A DNA stretch of 64,000 nt from Rhodospirillaceae bacterium (lineage in GTDB: Bacteria; Pseudomonadota; Alphaproteobacteria; Bin65). Numbering within the stretch: position 1 is the first letter of the stretch; every line of letters starts with the position of its first letter. The position numbers and the translations under genes were made by a program. Location of the stretch: contig WTGH01000047.1 of assembly GCA_011523655.1 (NCBI GenBank), positions 147,994 through 211,993 on the forward strand, written 5' to 3'. Below, piece after piece: positions 8,628 through 17,819 of this stretch. The notes under the pieces were generated by a model. It did no database searches. It worked only from the letters and a program-made list of their open reading frames with translations, and was not told where the DNA came from.

Positions 8628-9641
8628 ATGCCCGAACCGAACCGCCAAATCTTCCTGGTCGAAAGGCCGTCCGGCAAGTTGCAGGAAAGCCATTTCCAGA
8701 TGCGGTCCGGGGAAATTCCGGCGCCGCAGGCCGGCCAGGTGCAGGTCCGCACCGTCTTGCTCTCGCTCGACGCCGCCAACCGGGCCTGGATGCAGGGCGA
8801 CACTTACCGCAAGGGGATCGGCGCCGGCGACGTGATGGACGGCTACGGCGTCGGCGTCGTGAGCGCGAGCGAAGCGGACGGGTTCGCCCCCGGCGATATC
8901 GTCGGCGGCGCGCTCGGATGGCAGGACTGTTCCGTGCACAAGGCGCGCCGCCTGCAGAAGCTGCCGGGCGATGTGCGCCCGCTCAGCCACCTGATCTCGC
9001 TCTACGGCATCGCCGGCAAGACGGCCTATCACGGCCTGGTCCAGGTCGGCCGGCCGCAGGAAGGCGAGACCGTGCTGGTATCCGCCGCCGCCGGCTCGGT
9101 CGGCATGTTCGTCGGCCAGATCGCGAAAAATCTCGGCTGCCGGGCGATCGGCCTCGCCGGCGGGCCGGAGAAATGCGCCTGGGTGACCGATACGCTCGGC
9201 TTCGACGCCTGCATCGACTACAAGACCGAGCCCTTCCGCAAGCGTATCGCCGAGCTCGCGCCCGACGGCGTCGACATCTATTTCGACAATGTCGGCGGTG
9301 CGGTCCTGGAAGCGGCCCTGTTCAACATGGCGCTGCGCGGCCGGATCGTGTGCTGCGGCGCGATCAGCCAGTACGACACGACCGAGATGACCAGCCCGCG
9401 CGGCGTGCCCGGCATCCATGTCTTCAAGCGCCTGCGCATGGAGGGCTTCATCGTGATGGACTTCGCGGACAAGGACGCCGAGGCCGAGCGCGACATGGGC
9501 CGCTGGTTCGCCGAAGGGAAGATGGTCGTCGAGGAGGACATCCTCGACGGGCTGGAGAGTGCGCCGCAGGGGCTGATCGGCCTGCTCGCCGGCGACAACC
9601 GCGGCAAGCGCATGATCCGCGTCGCGCCCGATCCGGCATAG
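8628..9641 (+). CDS. NADPH-dependent zinc-free MDR oxidoreductase (CurA/leukotriene-reductase-like)
   Basis: A 337-residue medium-chain reductase. ATG 8628 is preceded by GGAGGA at a good distance. The nucleotide-binding motif AAAGSVGMFVGQIAKNLG (about 150-167) and GGPEKCAWV fit the PTGR/CurA subgroup, which lacks the zinc ligands of alcohol dehydrogenases. Such enzymes reduce the double bond of alpha,beta-unsaturated ketones and aldehydes with NADPH. The 3' flank leads into dsbB 78 bases later. Confidence 0.82.
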   Translation: MPEPNRQIFLVERPSGKLQESHFQMRSGEIPAPQAGQVQVRTVLLSLDAANRAWMQGDTYRKGIGAGDVMDGYGVGVVSASEADGFAPGDIVGGALGWQDCSVHKARRLQKLPGDVRPLSHLISLYGIAGKTAYHGLVQVGRPQEGETVLVSAAAGSVGMFVGQIAKNLGCRAIGLAGGPEKCAWVTDTLGFDACIDYKTEPFRKRIAELAPDGVDIYFDNVGGAVLEAALFNMALRGRIVCCGAISQYDTTEMTSPRGVPGIHVFKRLRMEGFIVMDFADKDAEAERDMGRWFAEGKMVVEEDILDGLESAPQGLIGLLAGDNRGKRMIRVAPDPA

Positions 9642-9719
9642 AAGGGCGCAACCGGCGGCGCCGGATGCGGCGAACGGCGTGCGGGCAAACCCGTCCGGCG
9701 GCCCTATCTCCATGAGGCG

Positions 9720-10220
9720 ATGACGGCCGGACGCACACCCCTGATCCTGTTGCTGCTGGGCAGCGGCGGCCTGCTGCTCGGCGCGCTCGGCTTCCAGTAT
9801 CTCGGCGGCCTGGCGCCGTGCCCGCTGTGCCACAACCAGCGCTGGCCCCATATCGCCGTCGTCGCGCTGGCCCTGGTCGGGCTGGCCGCGCTGCGGGATC
9901 GGCGCACGGCCTTCGCCCTGCTGCCGATCGCCGCCGCGCTGGCGGTCACCGCGGGGATCGGCGTCTACCATGCCGGCATCGAATATGCCTGGTGGGCCGG
10001 GCCCGGCGCGTGCAGCGGCGCTGCGGGCTTCGATCCCGCGAAGGTCACCGCCGGCAGTCTCAAGGACATGATCGGCGCCGCGGCGCCGGCGCGCTGCGAC
10101 GCCGTCCCCTGGGCGCTGGCCGGGGTTTCCCTGGCCGGCTGGAACGCGCTGATCTCGGCTGGGCTGGCGGTCTTCGCGCTGGCGGCCGGCTTGCGCGCCC
10201 TGGGAACGCCGGCGCGATGA
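9720..10220 (+). CDS. dsbB: Disulfide bond formation protein B
   Basis: The 166-residue, four-helix inner-membrane quinone reductase re-oxidises DsbA in the periplasm and passes electrons to ubiquinone. Both redox pairs are present: C34-x2-C37 (APCPLCHNQRW) after helix 1, and C98/C126 in the second periplasmic loop. The stop overlaps the start of coq7 (ATGA). Pairing with a ubiquinone-biosynthesis gene fits its need for quinone. Confidence 0.88.
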   Translation: MTAGRTPLILLLLGSGGLLLGALGFQYLGGLAPCPLCHNQRWPHIAVVALALVGLAALRDRRTAFALLPIAAALAVTAGIGVYHAGIEYAWWAGPGACSGAAGFDPAKVTAGSLKDMIGAAAPARCDAVPWALAGVSLAGWNALISAGLAVFALAAGLRALGTPAR

Positions 10221-10792
10221 GTGGCGACGAAGCCGCGAAGCCGCCTGAAAGGCCGCGGCGGCCGATGCCCGGCGAGCCGGCCGGCGAGGCACTGATCCAC
10301 AGCATGATCCGGGTCAACCAGGCCGGCGAATACGGCGCGGCGCGCATCTATGCCGGCCAGCTCGCCGTGCTCGGCGACGGCGCGGACGGGCCGGTGCTGC
10401 GCGAGATGGCGGAACAGGAGCAGAAACATCTCGATACCTTCAACCGCATGATCGTCGAGCGGCAGGTCCGCCCGACCGTCATGACGCCGGTCTGGCATGT
10501 CGCCGGCTTCGCGCTCGGCGCGGCGACAGCTCTGATGGGGCGCGAGGCGGCGATGGCCTGCACCGTCGCGGTCGAGGAGGTGATCGACGAGCACTACGCC
10601 GACCAGGCGGCGCGGCTCGACGACAGCGAGGCGGAGCTGAAGAAGACGGTGGAGGAATTCCGCGCCGACGAGCTGGCCCACAAGGACACTGCGCTCGCCC
10701 GCAACGCCGAAGCCGCGCCGGCCTATCCGCTGCTGACCCGCGCCATCAGAGACATCTCCCGCACCGCGATCTGGATTTCCAAGCGGGTGTAG
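10217..10792 (+). CDS. coq7: Demethoxyubiquinone monooxygenase Coq7
   Basis: A di-iron hydroxylase for a late ring-hydroxylation step of ubiquinone synthesis, membrane-associated. ATG 10217 overlaps the dsbB stop, giving 191 residues. The ferritin-like iron ligands are visible in order: E39 (QAGEYGA), E68-x2-H71 (EQEQKHLDTF), E120 (AVEEVIDEHY), and E152-x2-H155 (DELAHKD). Length matches the bacterial family. Confidence 0.93.
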   Translation: MSGDEAAKPPERPRRPMPGEPAGEALIHSMIRVNQAGEYGAARIYAGQLAVLGDGADGPVLREMAEQEQKHLDTFNRMIVERQVRPTVMTPVWHVAGFALGAATALMGREAAMACTVAVEEVIDEHYADQAARLDDSEAELKKTVEEFRADELAHKDTALARNAEAAPAYPLLTRAIRDISRTAIWISKRV

Positions 10793-10799
10793 CCGACGC

Positions 10800-10814
10800 C
10801 AGCCGCGCCGGCTG
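10800..10814. terminator. Hairpin between convergent coq7 and lpxK
   Basis: CAGCCG-CGC-CGGCTG is a perfect 6-bp stem located 8 bases after the coq7 stop and before the lpxK stop. There is no T-tract, so any termination would be weak or factor-assisted. Confidence 0.3.
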
Positions 10815-10849
10815 CGTTGCGCCGGAGGCCCGATGCCGGCGGCGAACGG

Positions 10850-11857
10850 TCAGAAGCCTTGTTGCTCCCTTCCCGATCCGCCTTCCAGCACCGGCGCCAG
10901 CAGCCGGTCCAGGGCATCGGGGTCGCGCCATTCGAGGGCGACCGGGACGGGCGTCACCATCAGTCGGGCGTCGGGCGGCAGGCGCATATAGTCCTTTTCG
11001 GTGCAGACCGGGATCGCGCCGCGCTCCTGGGCCAGTTCGCAGATGAACATGATCTCGGTTTCCGGGAACGGGTAATGGTCCGGGTAAGCCATCGCCTCGG
11101 CCAGGTCGGCGCCGATCTCCTTCACCGTGTCGAAGAACTTGTCGGGCCGGCCGATGCCGGCGAAGGCGACGATCCTGCGGCCGTGCAGCGCCATGGCCTC
11201 CTCTGCGGGCACGAAGCGGGCTTCGAGCAGCGGCAGGCCGCCGGCTTCTCGCCGGCACCGGTGAGCGGCGCCCGTGCTGTCTGCGCCGACGATGACGGCG
11301 GCGTCCGCCCGCGCCAGGCCGCGGCCGACCGGCTCGCGCAACGGGCCGGACGGGATGATCCGGCCGTTGCCGAAGCCGAAGCCGCCGTCGACGACGACCA
11401 GCGACAGGGCCTTGGCGACCGCCGGGTTCTGGTGGCCGTCGTCGAGCAGCAGGATATCGGCGCCGGCGTCGACGGCGGCCCGCGCGCCGGCGGCCCGGTC
11501 CCGGGCGACGACGGTCGGCAGGGCCCCGGCCAGCAGCAGCGGCTCGTCGCCGACTTCCCGGGCGGTGTGGAGCGCCGGATCGACCCGCACGGGCCCGGCC
11601 AGGCGGCCGCCATAGCCGCGGCTGACGGCGAACAGCCGCCGGCCCCGGTCGCGCATCAGCCGCGCCAGCGACAGGACGACCGGGGTCTTGCCCGCGCCGC
11701 CGGCGGTGAGGTTGCCGACGCAGATCGCCGGCACGGGCGGCGCGTAGCGCGGCGCGCGGCCCACCCGCAGGGCCGTGCCGAGGCCGTACAGCGACGCCGC
11801 CGGCAGCAGCATGGTCGAGACCGCGCCCTTGCGCGACCAGGCGTCGGGCGTGCGCAT
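10850..11857 (-). CDS. lpxK: Tetraacyldisaccharide 4'-kinase
   Basis: LpxK phosphorylates the 4' position of the lipid A disaccharide precursor at the inner membrane. The product is 335 residues from ATG 11857. That start overlaps the waaA stop by one base (TGATG), which decides it over the longer open frame. The Walker A motif TAGGAGKTP is at 51-59, and the family patterns LLLDDGHQN and ASGIGRP-like AFAGIGRPDKFF are present. It is third in the msbA-waaA-lpxK run, all on the minus strand. Confidence 0.94.
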   Translation of the reverse strand: MRTPDAWSRKGAVSTMLLPAASLYGLGTALRVGRAPRYAPPVPAICVGNLTAGGAGKTPVVLSLARLMRDRGRRLFAVSRGYGGRLAGPVRVDPALHTAREVGDEPLLLAGALPTVVARDRAAGARAAVDAGADILLLDDGHQNPAVAKALSLVVVDGGFGFGNGRIIPSGPLREPVGRGLARADAAVIVGADSTGAAHRCRREAGGLPLLEARFVPAEEAMALHGRRIVAFAGIGRPDKFFDTVKEIGADLAEAMAYPDHYPFPETEIMFICELAQERGAIPVCTEKDYMRLPPDARLMVTPVPVALEWRDPDALDRLLAPVLEGGSGREQQGF

Positions 11858-13191
11858 CAGGCGGCGTCCGGTCTGGCCGGGCCGGCCGGCGGCCCAGAGC
11901 CGGATGCAGCGCCGGATGCGCCGCCGGGTAGGGCCGCGAGCCAGGGTTCGAGAAGCGCCATCGCCCGGTCGAGGATGCCGGCGTTGTCCTGCGCGGCGCC
12001 GGCCGCCCGGTCCGCCCGGTGCCGGCACTCGGCCGGATCGGCGAGCAGGCGGCCGACAGCGGCCGCCAGCGCGCCGGAGGAATCGACCGTCTCGCTGGCG
12101 CCGGCCACCCGCAGGGACTCGGCGATGTCGGCGAAATTGCCGACATGCGGGCCGTGCAGGATGGCGCAATCGAGCTGCGCCGGCTCGATCAGGTTCTGGC
12201 CGCCATGGGGCGCCAGCGAGCCGCCGACGAAGGCGACCGGCGCGGCGCGGTAGAACAGGCCCAGTTCGCCCAGCGTGTCGGCGAGGTAGATATCCTCTGT
12301 CCCGTCCGGCGCTGCGCCGGCGCTGCGCAGGCCGACGGCGTGACCGACGCTGCGCAGGGCGTTGGCGATGGCGGGGCCGCGTTCCGGGTGGCGCGGCACG
12401 ATGACGAGCAGCGCGTCGCCCGACTGCCGGTGCACCGCCCGGTGTGCCTCGGCGGCCGCATCCTCCTCGCCCGGATGGGTGCTCGCCGCCAGCCAGACCG
12501 GACGCCCGCGAACCGCATCTGTCAGGCTGGCGAGCGCCGCCGGATCGGCCGGCAGCGGCGCGGCCGCCATCTTGAGGTTGCCCGGCGTCTCGACGCGCCG
12601 GGCGCCGAGCCGGCGGAAACGCCCGGCATCGGCTTCGGACTGGGCCAGGACCGCGTCGAACGACCGGATCAGCCGGCGCGCCGCGCCCGGAAAGCGCCGC
12701 CAGCGCCGCAGCGACCGCGCCGACATGCGGCCGTTCAGCAGGATCGCCGGCGTGCCGCGCTGCACCGTTCCGGCAAGCAGGGCCGGCCACAATTCGCTTT
12801 CCACCCACAGGGCGAGGTCCGGCCGGTAGTGGTCCAGGAAGCACCCCACCCAGGCCGGGCAATCGACCGGGACGAACTGGTGGAAGGCGCGCTCCGGCAG
12901 GCGTTCGTCCATCAGTTTCGCCGAGGTGACGGTGCCCGAGGTGACCATGACATGCGCCGAAGGCAGGCGCGCCAGCAGCCGCCCGATCAGCGGCAGCGCG
13001 GACAGGGCCTCGCCGACGCTCGCGGCGTGGAGCCAGATCAGCGCGCCGTCGGGCCGGTTCCGGCGCGGATTGCCCATCCGCTCGCGATACCGCTCCGGAT
13101 GCTCCTTGCCGCGGGCGCGCCGGCGCAGCAGCACGAGCCGGGCGACCGGCGGCGCAAGCCGGCCGAGGCCGCGATACAGGCCGAGCAGCAT
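11857..13191 (-). CDS. waaA: 3-deoxy-D-manno-octulosonic acid transferase
   Basis: WaaA (KdtA) adds Kdo sugars from CMP-Kdo to lipid IVA. The 444-residue product has an N-terminal membrane helix, the conserved HAASVGEALSALPL with catalytic Glu at 61, the WVESELWP motif, and a C-terminal GT-B nucleotide-binding fold with GGSLAPHGGQNLIEPA. It starts 3 bases after the msbA stop. The last ~35 residues are an Ala/Gly/Pro tail. Confidence 0.94.
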   Translation of the reverse strand: MLLGLYRGLGRLAPPVARLVLLRRRARGKEHPERYRERMGNPRRNRPDGALIWLHAASVGEALSALPLIGRLLARLPSAHVMVTSGTVTSAKLMDERLPERAFHQFVPVDCPAWVGCFLDHYRPDLALWVESELWPALLAGTVQRGTPAILLNGRMSARSLRRWRRFPGAARRLIRSFDAVLAQSEADAGRFRRLGARRVETPGNLKMAAAPLPADPAALASLTDAVRGRPVWLAASTHPGEEDAAAEAHRAVHRQSGDALLVIVPRHPERGPAIANALRSVGHAVGLRSAGAAPDGTEDIYLADTLGELGLFYRAAPVAFVGGSLAPHGGQNLIEPAQLDCAILHGPHVGNFADIAESLRVAGASETVDSSGALAAAVGRLLADPAECRHRADRAAGAAQDNAGILDRAMALLEPWLAALPGGASGAASGSGPPAGPARPDAA

Positions 13192-13194
13192 GGC

Positions 13195-15138
13195 TCAGGT
13201 CTGCCCCGTACCGCTCATCTGCCCCCCGCCCATCTGTCCCCCGGTCGTTTGTTCGGCATGCAGGCGGGCGAAGGCGCCGCCGGCCGCCACCAGGTCGCTA
13301 TGGCTGCCGCATTCCACGACCCGGCCCTCGTCCAGCACATAGACGATGTCGGCATCGGCGATGGTGGAAAGCCGGTGGGCGATGACGACGGTGGTCCGGC
13401 CCCGGCGCAGCGAATCCAGCGCGGCCTGCACCTGGCGCTCCGAATCTGTATCGAGCGCCGAGGTCGCCTCGTCGAGCAGCAGGATCGGCGCGTCCTTCAG
13501 GATGGCGCGGGCGATCGAGATGCGCTGACGCTGGCCGCCGCTCACCTGAATCCCGAGGCCGCCGACGCGGGTGTCGTATCGCTGCGGCAGCTCCATGATG
13601 AAATCGTGCGCCGCGGCGGCGGTGGCGGCGGCGACGATGTCCTCTTCCGAAGCGCCCCGTCTGCCATAGGCGATGTTGGCGCGGATCGTGTCGTCGAACA
13701 GGCTGGTTTCCTGGCTGACCAGCCCGATCCGGGCGCGCAGGGACGCCAGGGTTACGTCGCGTACGTCCTGTCCGTCGATCAGCACCGCGCCGCTGTCGAC
13801 ATCGAAGAAGCGGGGAATCAGGTTCAGGACCGTCGTCTTGCCGGCGCCTGACGGGCCGACCAGCGCAACCGTCCTGCCGGCCGGCACGTCGAGCGTCACG
13901 CCCTCGCTGCCGCGCCCGAGGGCCGGCGTCGCCGCACGCCCTCTCCGGTCGTAGGCGAACACGACATCGTCCAGCCGGATGCCGCCGGCGCCGGCCGCCA
14001 GCGGACGGGCGCCCGGCCGGTCGACGATTTCGGGCTCGATATCGAGCGTGGCGAACACCCGCTCGGCGGCCGCCAGCCCCTTCTGGAGATTGGCGTTGAG
14101 CCGTGCCAGCCGGCGCACCGGGTCGTAGGCCAGCAGCAGGGCCGCGAGAAATCCGGCGAAGTCGCCCGGCGTGCGCGCCTCGGCGATCACCTGGTAGCCG
14201 CCGTAGAGCAGGACGGCAGCGATGGCGACGCCGGCGATCGCTTCCAGCAAGGGCTCCGTGATCGCCCGCACCTTCTCGGCCTTGTAGTTCAGCCGGAAGA
14301 TGCGCCCGACGACCGACGTGGCCCGGCCGGTCTCGTAATCCTCCATGCCATAGGCCTTGACATGGCGAATGCCCTGGAAGCTCTCGTCTTGCAGGGTGGT
14401 AAACTGGGCCATCTCCGCCTGGGTATTGGCGGAGACCTTCCGCATGCGCTGGCCGATCCGGTACACGGGCAGGGCGACGAGCGGAAACACGAAGAAGGTG
14501 ATGCAGGACAGGATCCAGTCGATCCAGAACATGGCGGCGACCAGCGCGATCACCGTCACGATGTCCCGCCCGATGCTCACCACCGTGTCCGAGAACAGGC
14601 TGCGCATCGCGCTGGCGTCGTTGGTGAAGGCGGAGATCAGCCGGCCGGTCGGCGTGTTGTGGAAAAACCCCAGGTCGGCGCGCATCAGGCGGGCGAACAT
14701 GGTGTCCTGGATGTCGGCGACCGAGCGGTGCCCGACATAGGCCATCATGGTCACCGCGCCGTAGGCCGCTCCGCCCTTGACGACGAACACCAGGGCCGTG
14801 GCCAGCGCGATGAAATAGAGCTGATTGTAGCGCGGATCGGGCGAGAACAGCCCGGCAATCGCCTCGGTCAGCCAGGCATTCCCGGCCGCCGCGCCGCCGC
14901 TGAAGGCGCTGTCCAGCAGTTCCTTCAGGATGAAGGGAATCGTTGCCGTGCAGGCCGAGACCAGGCCGAGCAGCGCAAAGGCCAGCACGATGCGCAACCA
15001 GTAGCGCAGCAGATAGTCGCGGACGAGCCGCTTCACCATCGGCAGCGTCCTGGCGTCGAGCGGCAGTCTCCCTGCGGATTTCGATCCGGCGGCCAAACGG
15101 CGGCTCCTGACGGTTTCGATCGGGCGGTTTTCTATCAT
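13195..15138 (-). CDS. msbA: Lipid A/phospholipid flippase-type ABC transporter
   Basis: A 647-residue half-transporter: six transmembrane helices followed by one ATPase. Walker A is GPSGAGKTT, the signature is VSGGQRQRIS, Walker B is ILLLDEATSALD, and the switch His is in IAHRLSTI. Placement with waaA and lpxK points to lipid A-core flipping across the inner membrane, as for MsbA. Several starts are possible: GTG 15174, ATG 15138 and ATG 15039. ATG 15138 is used, although none has a clear ribosome-binding site. The tail is Gly/Met/Thr-rich. Confidence 0.87.
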   Translation of the reverse strand: MIENRPIETVRSRRLAAGSKSAGRLPLDARTLPMVKRLVRDYLLRYWLRIVLAFALLGLVSACTATIPFILKELLDSAFSGGAAAGNAWLTEAIAGLFSPDPRYNQLYFIALATALVFVVKGGAAYGAVTMMAYVGHRSVADIQDTMFARLMRADLGFFHNTPTGRLISAFTNDASAMRSLFSDTVVSIGRDIVTVIALVAAMFWIDWILSCITFFVFPLVALPVYRIGQRMRKVSANTQAEMAQFTTLQDESFQGIRHVKAYGMEDYETGRATSVVGRIFRLNYKAEKVRAITEPLLEAIAGVAIAAVLLYGGYQVIAEARTPGDFAGFLAALLLAYDPVRRLARLNANLQKGLAAAERVFATLDIEPEIVDRPGARPLAAGAGGIRLDDVVFAYDRRGRAATPALGRGSEGVTLDVPAGRTVALVGPSGAGKTTVLNLIPRFFDVDSGAVLIDGQDVRDVTLASLRARIGLVSQETSLFDDTIRANIAYGRRGASEEDIVAAATAAAAHDFIMELPQRYDTRVGGLGIQVSGGQRQRISIARAILKDAPILLLDEATSALDTDSERQVQAALDSLRRGRTTVVIAHRLSTIADADIVYVLDEGRVVECGSHSDLVAAGGAFARLHAEQTTGGQMGGGQMSGTGQT

Positions 15139-15231
15139 GTCGGCGCACTCAGACGCAGAATCGCCGGCGAGCACGCGTCCCTATGTCCCAAAGCGCCGGA
15201 TCGCCGCCGCGCCGCGCGCGAAGGGCCGCAG

Positions 15232-15930
15232 CTACTCCCGGCGCAGCACGAAATCGACCAGGGCGGTGGCGAGGGGCTGCGGCCGGAAAGCGGCTTCGAG
15301 CGCCGCCGGATCGTAACTTTCGGCAACCCAGGCCAGGAAATCGACGCCGGTTTCGGCCTGCGCCCGGCCGTATTCCAGCACGAGGGCCTTGCCGATGCCG
15401 GTCGGCCCGGCGCCGATATAGCCGTACCGCCAGCCGAACTGCTTCAGCGCGTCGCCGGCCGCGCCGCCGCGCATGAGAATATACAGCGCCCCCATCAGGC
15501 CTGTCCGGTCGACGCCGGACTTACAGTGGATCAAGGCCGGATAGTCGATTCGGTCGAACATCCCGGCTGCGTCGAGAAGCTGCTGGCGGCGCGGCGCGCC
15601 CCGCGACGAGAGGAAGAAATCGACCTGGGCGATCCCGGCTTTCGCTGCGGCTTCGCGCTCCAGCAGATAGTGTCCGGTCTCGTTGGCGCGGCGCAGGTTG
15701 ACGATCGTGCGGATGCCGGACCGGGCGGCGCGCCGGACCTGGAACGGCGCCGGCTGGTTGGAGCGGTACAGGCCGGGCGCGATTTCGTGCCAGTGGCGGT
15801 ACGCCAGCCGCAGGACGCCGTGATCGAGGATCAGCAGTTCCAGCCACGCCCGCAAACGCCCGAACGGCCCGCCAAACGGTTCGTCCGGCAGTGCCTCGGC
15901 CGGCGGATCGGTCCTGCCGGGGGGCGGCAC
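15232..15930 (-). CDS. Tyrosine/dual-specificity phosphatase-like protein
   Basis: The product is about 232 residues. No ATG is available near the conserved start; GTG 15930, 5 bases after the upstream methyltransferase stop, is chosen. The phosphatase loop HCKSGVDRTG sits at 135-144 with Cys136 and Arg142, and a probable general acid lies in the preceding D/F-rich region. LYRSNQPAPFQVRRAARSGIRTIVNLR is typical of the bacterial DSP/PTP group. The gene is upstream of and co-oriented with msbA-waaA-lpxK, suggesting an envelope or sugar-phosphate role (inference). Substrate unknown. Confidence 0.75.
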   Translation of the reverse strand: MPPPGRTDPPAEALPDEPFGGPFGRLRAWLELLILDHGVLRLAYRHWHEIAPGLYRSNQPAPFQVRRAARSGIRTIVNLRRANETGHYLLEREAAAKAGIAQVDFFLSSRGAPRRQQLLDAAGMFDRIDYPALIHCKSGVDRTGLMGALYILMRGGAAGDALKQFGWRYGYIGAGPTGIGKALVLEYGRAQAETGVDFLAWVAESYDPAALEAAFRPQPLATALVDFVLRRE

Positions 15931-15935
15931 CCGTC

Positions 15936-16892
15936 TCAAGCGCCTTGCCGGAGGCTGCGCATCGCCCGCTCCCCGATATCGCGGGGGCCGGCGGCGGCCA
16001 GCCCGGCTAGGGTTTCCTCGATCCTCATGGCGAGCTTCTTCAGCGGCCGCGCCGCCTTCCCCCTTGCAAAGGCGCCGGCATAGTGCCGGCGGATCAGGTC
16101 GCGCACATGGCGCGCATTTTCCGGGTTCTCGGTCCCGGTGCGCGCCGCCGCCTCGGCATCGCGGCGGAAAAAGACGCCTGTCGCGCCCGCCGAGCGCTGC
16201 GCGGTCTCCGGCGCTTCTGCAAGGCCCGCCAGCCCGGCGCAGGCGCGCAGCGTCCACGGGTTGAAATTGTAGATGTGGGCGTAGTGAAACATGCGGCCGC
16301 GCGATTTCGTCCGGCAATAGGTCTCGATATTCGGAACTTCGACATAGAGGACGCCGCCGGGCGCAAGCCAGGCCGCAATCTGGCCGAGATATTTGACCGG
16401 GTCGTTCAGATGCTCGAGCACATGGCTCAGCCGGATCAGGTCGAATTCGCCGGGCGGAAACAGGTCCGGCGCCAGATGTGCGGTGCGCACGTCCAGGTCC
16501 AGTTCGTCCCGGCAATAGGCGGCGCAGCTGACATCCGGCTCGATGCCGGTGACGCGCTTGCCGAGCTGCGCCATCACGAAGGCGATTTCGCCCGAACCGG
16601 CGCCGATCTCCAGCACGCGCCCCGCCGCCTCCAACATGTCACGGTTGGCCCGGACATGGGCCACCGCCCGGCGGAAGTTGCGCAGAATCTGCCGGCGCCG
16701 GGGCTGGGCGCTGCCCTTGTAGGCGATCCGGTATTCCTCGCCGTAAAACCGTTCCAGCTCCGCATCGCTGGGAACCGGATCGTTACGGACCAGCCCGGTT
16801 TCCATGCAGATGACGGTGCGCAGGGGCCGGCCGTGCCGGTCGCTTTGCGAGACCGTTTCGTGCGTTCCTTCGCGGCCGAGCGACCATGTCAT
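15936..16892 (-). CDS. Class I SAM-dependent methyltransferase
   Basis: The 318-residue product starts at ATG 16892, with GGGAAG about 10-12 bases upstream. The long in-frame upstream region is out of character. Motif I VLEIGAGSGE is at 93-102, the acidic loop GIEPDVS follows, and the region after is LIRLSHVLEHLNDPVKYL. The N-terminal part (CMETGLVRNDPVPSDAELERFY) recalls methyltransferases of sugar or polyketide pathways with a small pre-domain. The acceptor is unknown; the position upstream of a phosphatase and the lipid A genes makes a surface-glycan target plausible. Confidence 0.75.
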   Translation of the reverse strand: MTWSLGREGTHETVSQSDRHGRPLRTVICMETGLVRNDPVPSDAELERFYGEEYRIAYKGSAQPRRRQILRNFRRAVAHVRANRDMLEAAGRVLEIGAGSGEIAFVMAQLGKRVTGIEPDVSCAAYCRDELDLDVRTAHLAPDLFPPGEFDLIRLSHVLEHLNDPVKYLGQIAAWLAPGGVLYVEVPNIETYCRTKSRGRMFHYAHIYNFNPWTLRACAGLAGLAEAPETAQRSAGATGVFFRRDAEAAARTGTENPENARHVRDLIRRHYAGAFARGKAARPLKKLAMRIEETLAGLAAAGPRDIGERAMRSLRQGA

Positions 16893-17079
16893 CGCAATTT
16901 TCTTCCCGCTTCGGTTCGCCGTGCGGTCTGTCTTCCGGAGCGGCCGCGCCGGCCCGATCCGGTCTGCGCTCCGGTCCCGGTTATTTGCCGCCGGCCGCCT
17001 TGAGGTCAACACATTCCGCGCACTACACTCCGGCGCCGGCAACCGGTCCGCCGACAGGTCCGCAATCGGGAGCGCGCGC

Positions 17080-17565
17080 ATGGCCCGCCTGTCCCTGTTC
17101 AACAGCCCGTTCCTGCTCGGCTTCGACGAATTCGAGCAGACCGTGGACCGGATTGCGAAAGCCTCGGCCGACGGCTATCCGCCCTACAATATCGAGCAGA
17201 CCGGCGAGAATGCGCTGCGCATCGTGCTCGCCGTCGCCGGCTTCACGATGGACGATCTTGCCGTCACGGTCGAAGGCCGCCAACTCGTCGTCCGCGGCCG
17301 GCAGGCCGAGCGCGAGGACCGGGTCTACCTGCATCGCGGTATCGCCGCGCGCCAGTTCCAGCGCACCTTTATGCTGGCCGACGGGATCGAGGTGGAGGGC
17401 GCCGCGATCGAAAACGGCCTGCTCGGCATCGATCTGGCGCGCCCGGCCGTCGAGGAGGCCGTGCGCAGCGTACCGATCCGCCCCGGCGCGAACGCCACCG
17501 GCGGCAAGTTGCGCACGAAGCCGGCCGGGACGATCGACGCGGAGGAGGACGGCGACGGCCGCTGA
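17080..17565 (+). CDS. Small heat-shock protein, Hsp20/alpha-crystallin family
   Basis: The 161-residue chaperone starts at ATG 17080, with GGGAG at spacing 7. It opens with the IbpA-like SLFNSPFLLGFDEFEQTVDRIAK, followed by YPPYNIEQTGENALRIVLAVAGF and the alpha-crystallin sheet, including LVVRGRQAE and AARQFQRTFMLADGIEV. ENGLLGIDLARP stands where IxI-type tails are found. It holds unfolding proteins for DnaK/ClpB. No ROSE-type thermometer or sigma-32 promoter is obvious upstream. Confidence 0.9.
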   Translation: MARLSLFNSPFLLGFDEFEQTVDRIAKASADGYPPYNIEQTGENALRIVLAVAGFTMDDLAVTVEGRQLVVRGRQAEREDRVYLHRGIAARQFQRTFMLADGIEVEGAAIENGLLGIDLARPAVEEAVRSVPIRPGANATGGKLRTKPAGTIDAEEDGDGR

Positions 17566-17573
17566 CCGGACGG

Positions 17574-17819
17574 CTAGCGTATGTTGAGCTTGCGCAGCAG
17601 TTCCGGGACGCCGATGCCGTGATGCCGGGCGATGCTCTTGAGAATGCTCGCCAGCGTCTTCGTCCGAATCGGGTCATGCAGCGGAATCACCTCATGATGT
17701 TCGCCGCCCTCGCGGGTCGTGACACGCACATGCGAGCCGCGCTGACGCACCTTCTCGTAGCCCAAGCGGCGCAGCGCCGTTACCAGCGCGGCACCGCTTA
17801 CGTCGCGCGGGAGCTTCAC
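17574..17819 (-). CDS. hicA: HicA-type mRNA interferase toxin
   Basis: An 81-residue dsRBD-like toxin that cleaves mRNA when free. The family core is clear: LPRDVSGAALVTALRRLGYEKVRQRGSHVRV with the catalytic His in GSH, then HEVIPLHDPIRTKTLASILKSI. Translation starts at GTG 17819, overlapping the hicB stop (GTGA), so toxin synthesis is coupled to the antitoxin. It converges on the heat-shock gene with only 8 bases between. Confidence 0.87.
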   Translation of the reverse strand: MKLPRDVSGAALVTALRRLGYEKVRQRGSHVRVTTREGGEHHEVIPLHDPIRTKTLASILKSIARHHGIGVPELLRKLNIR

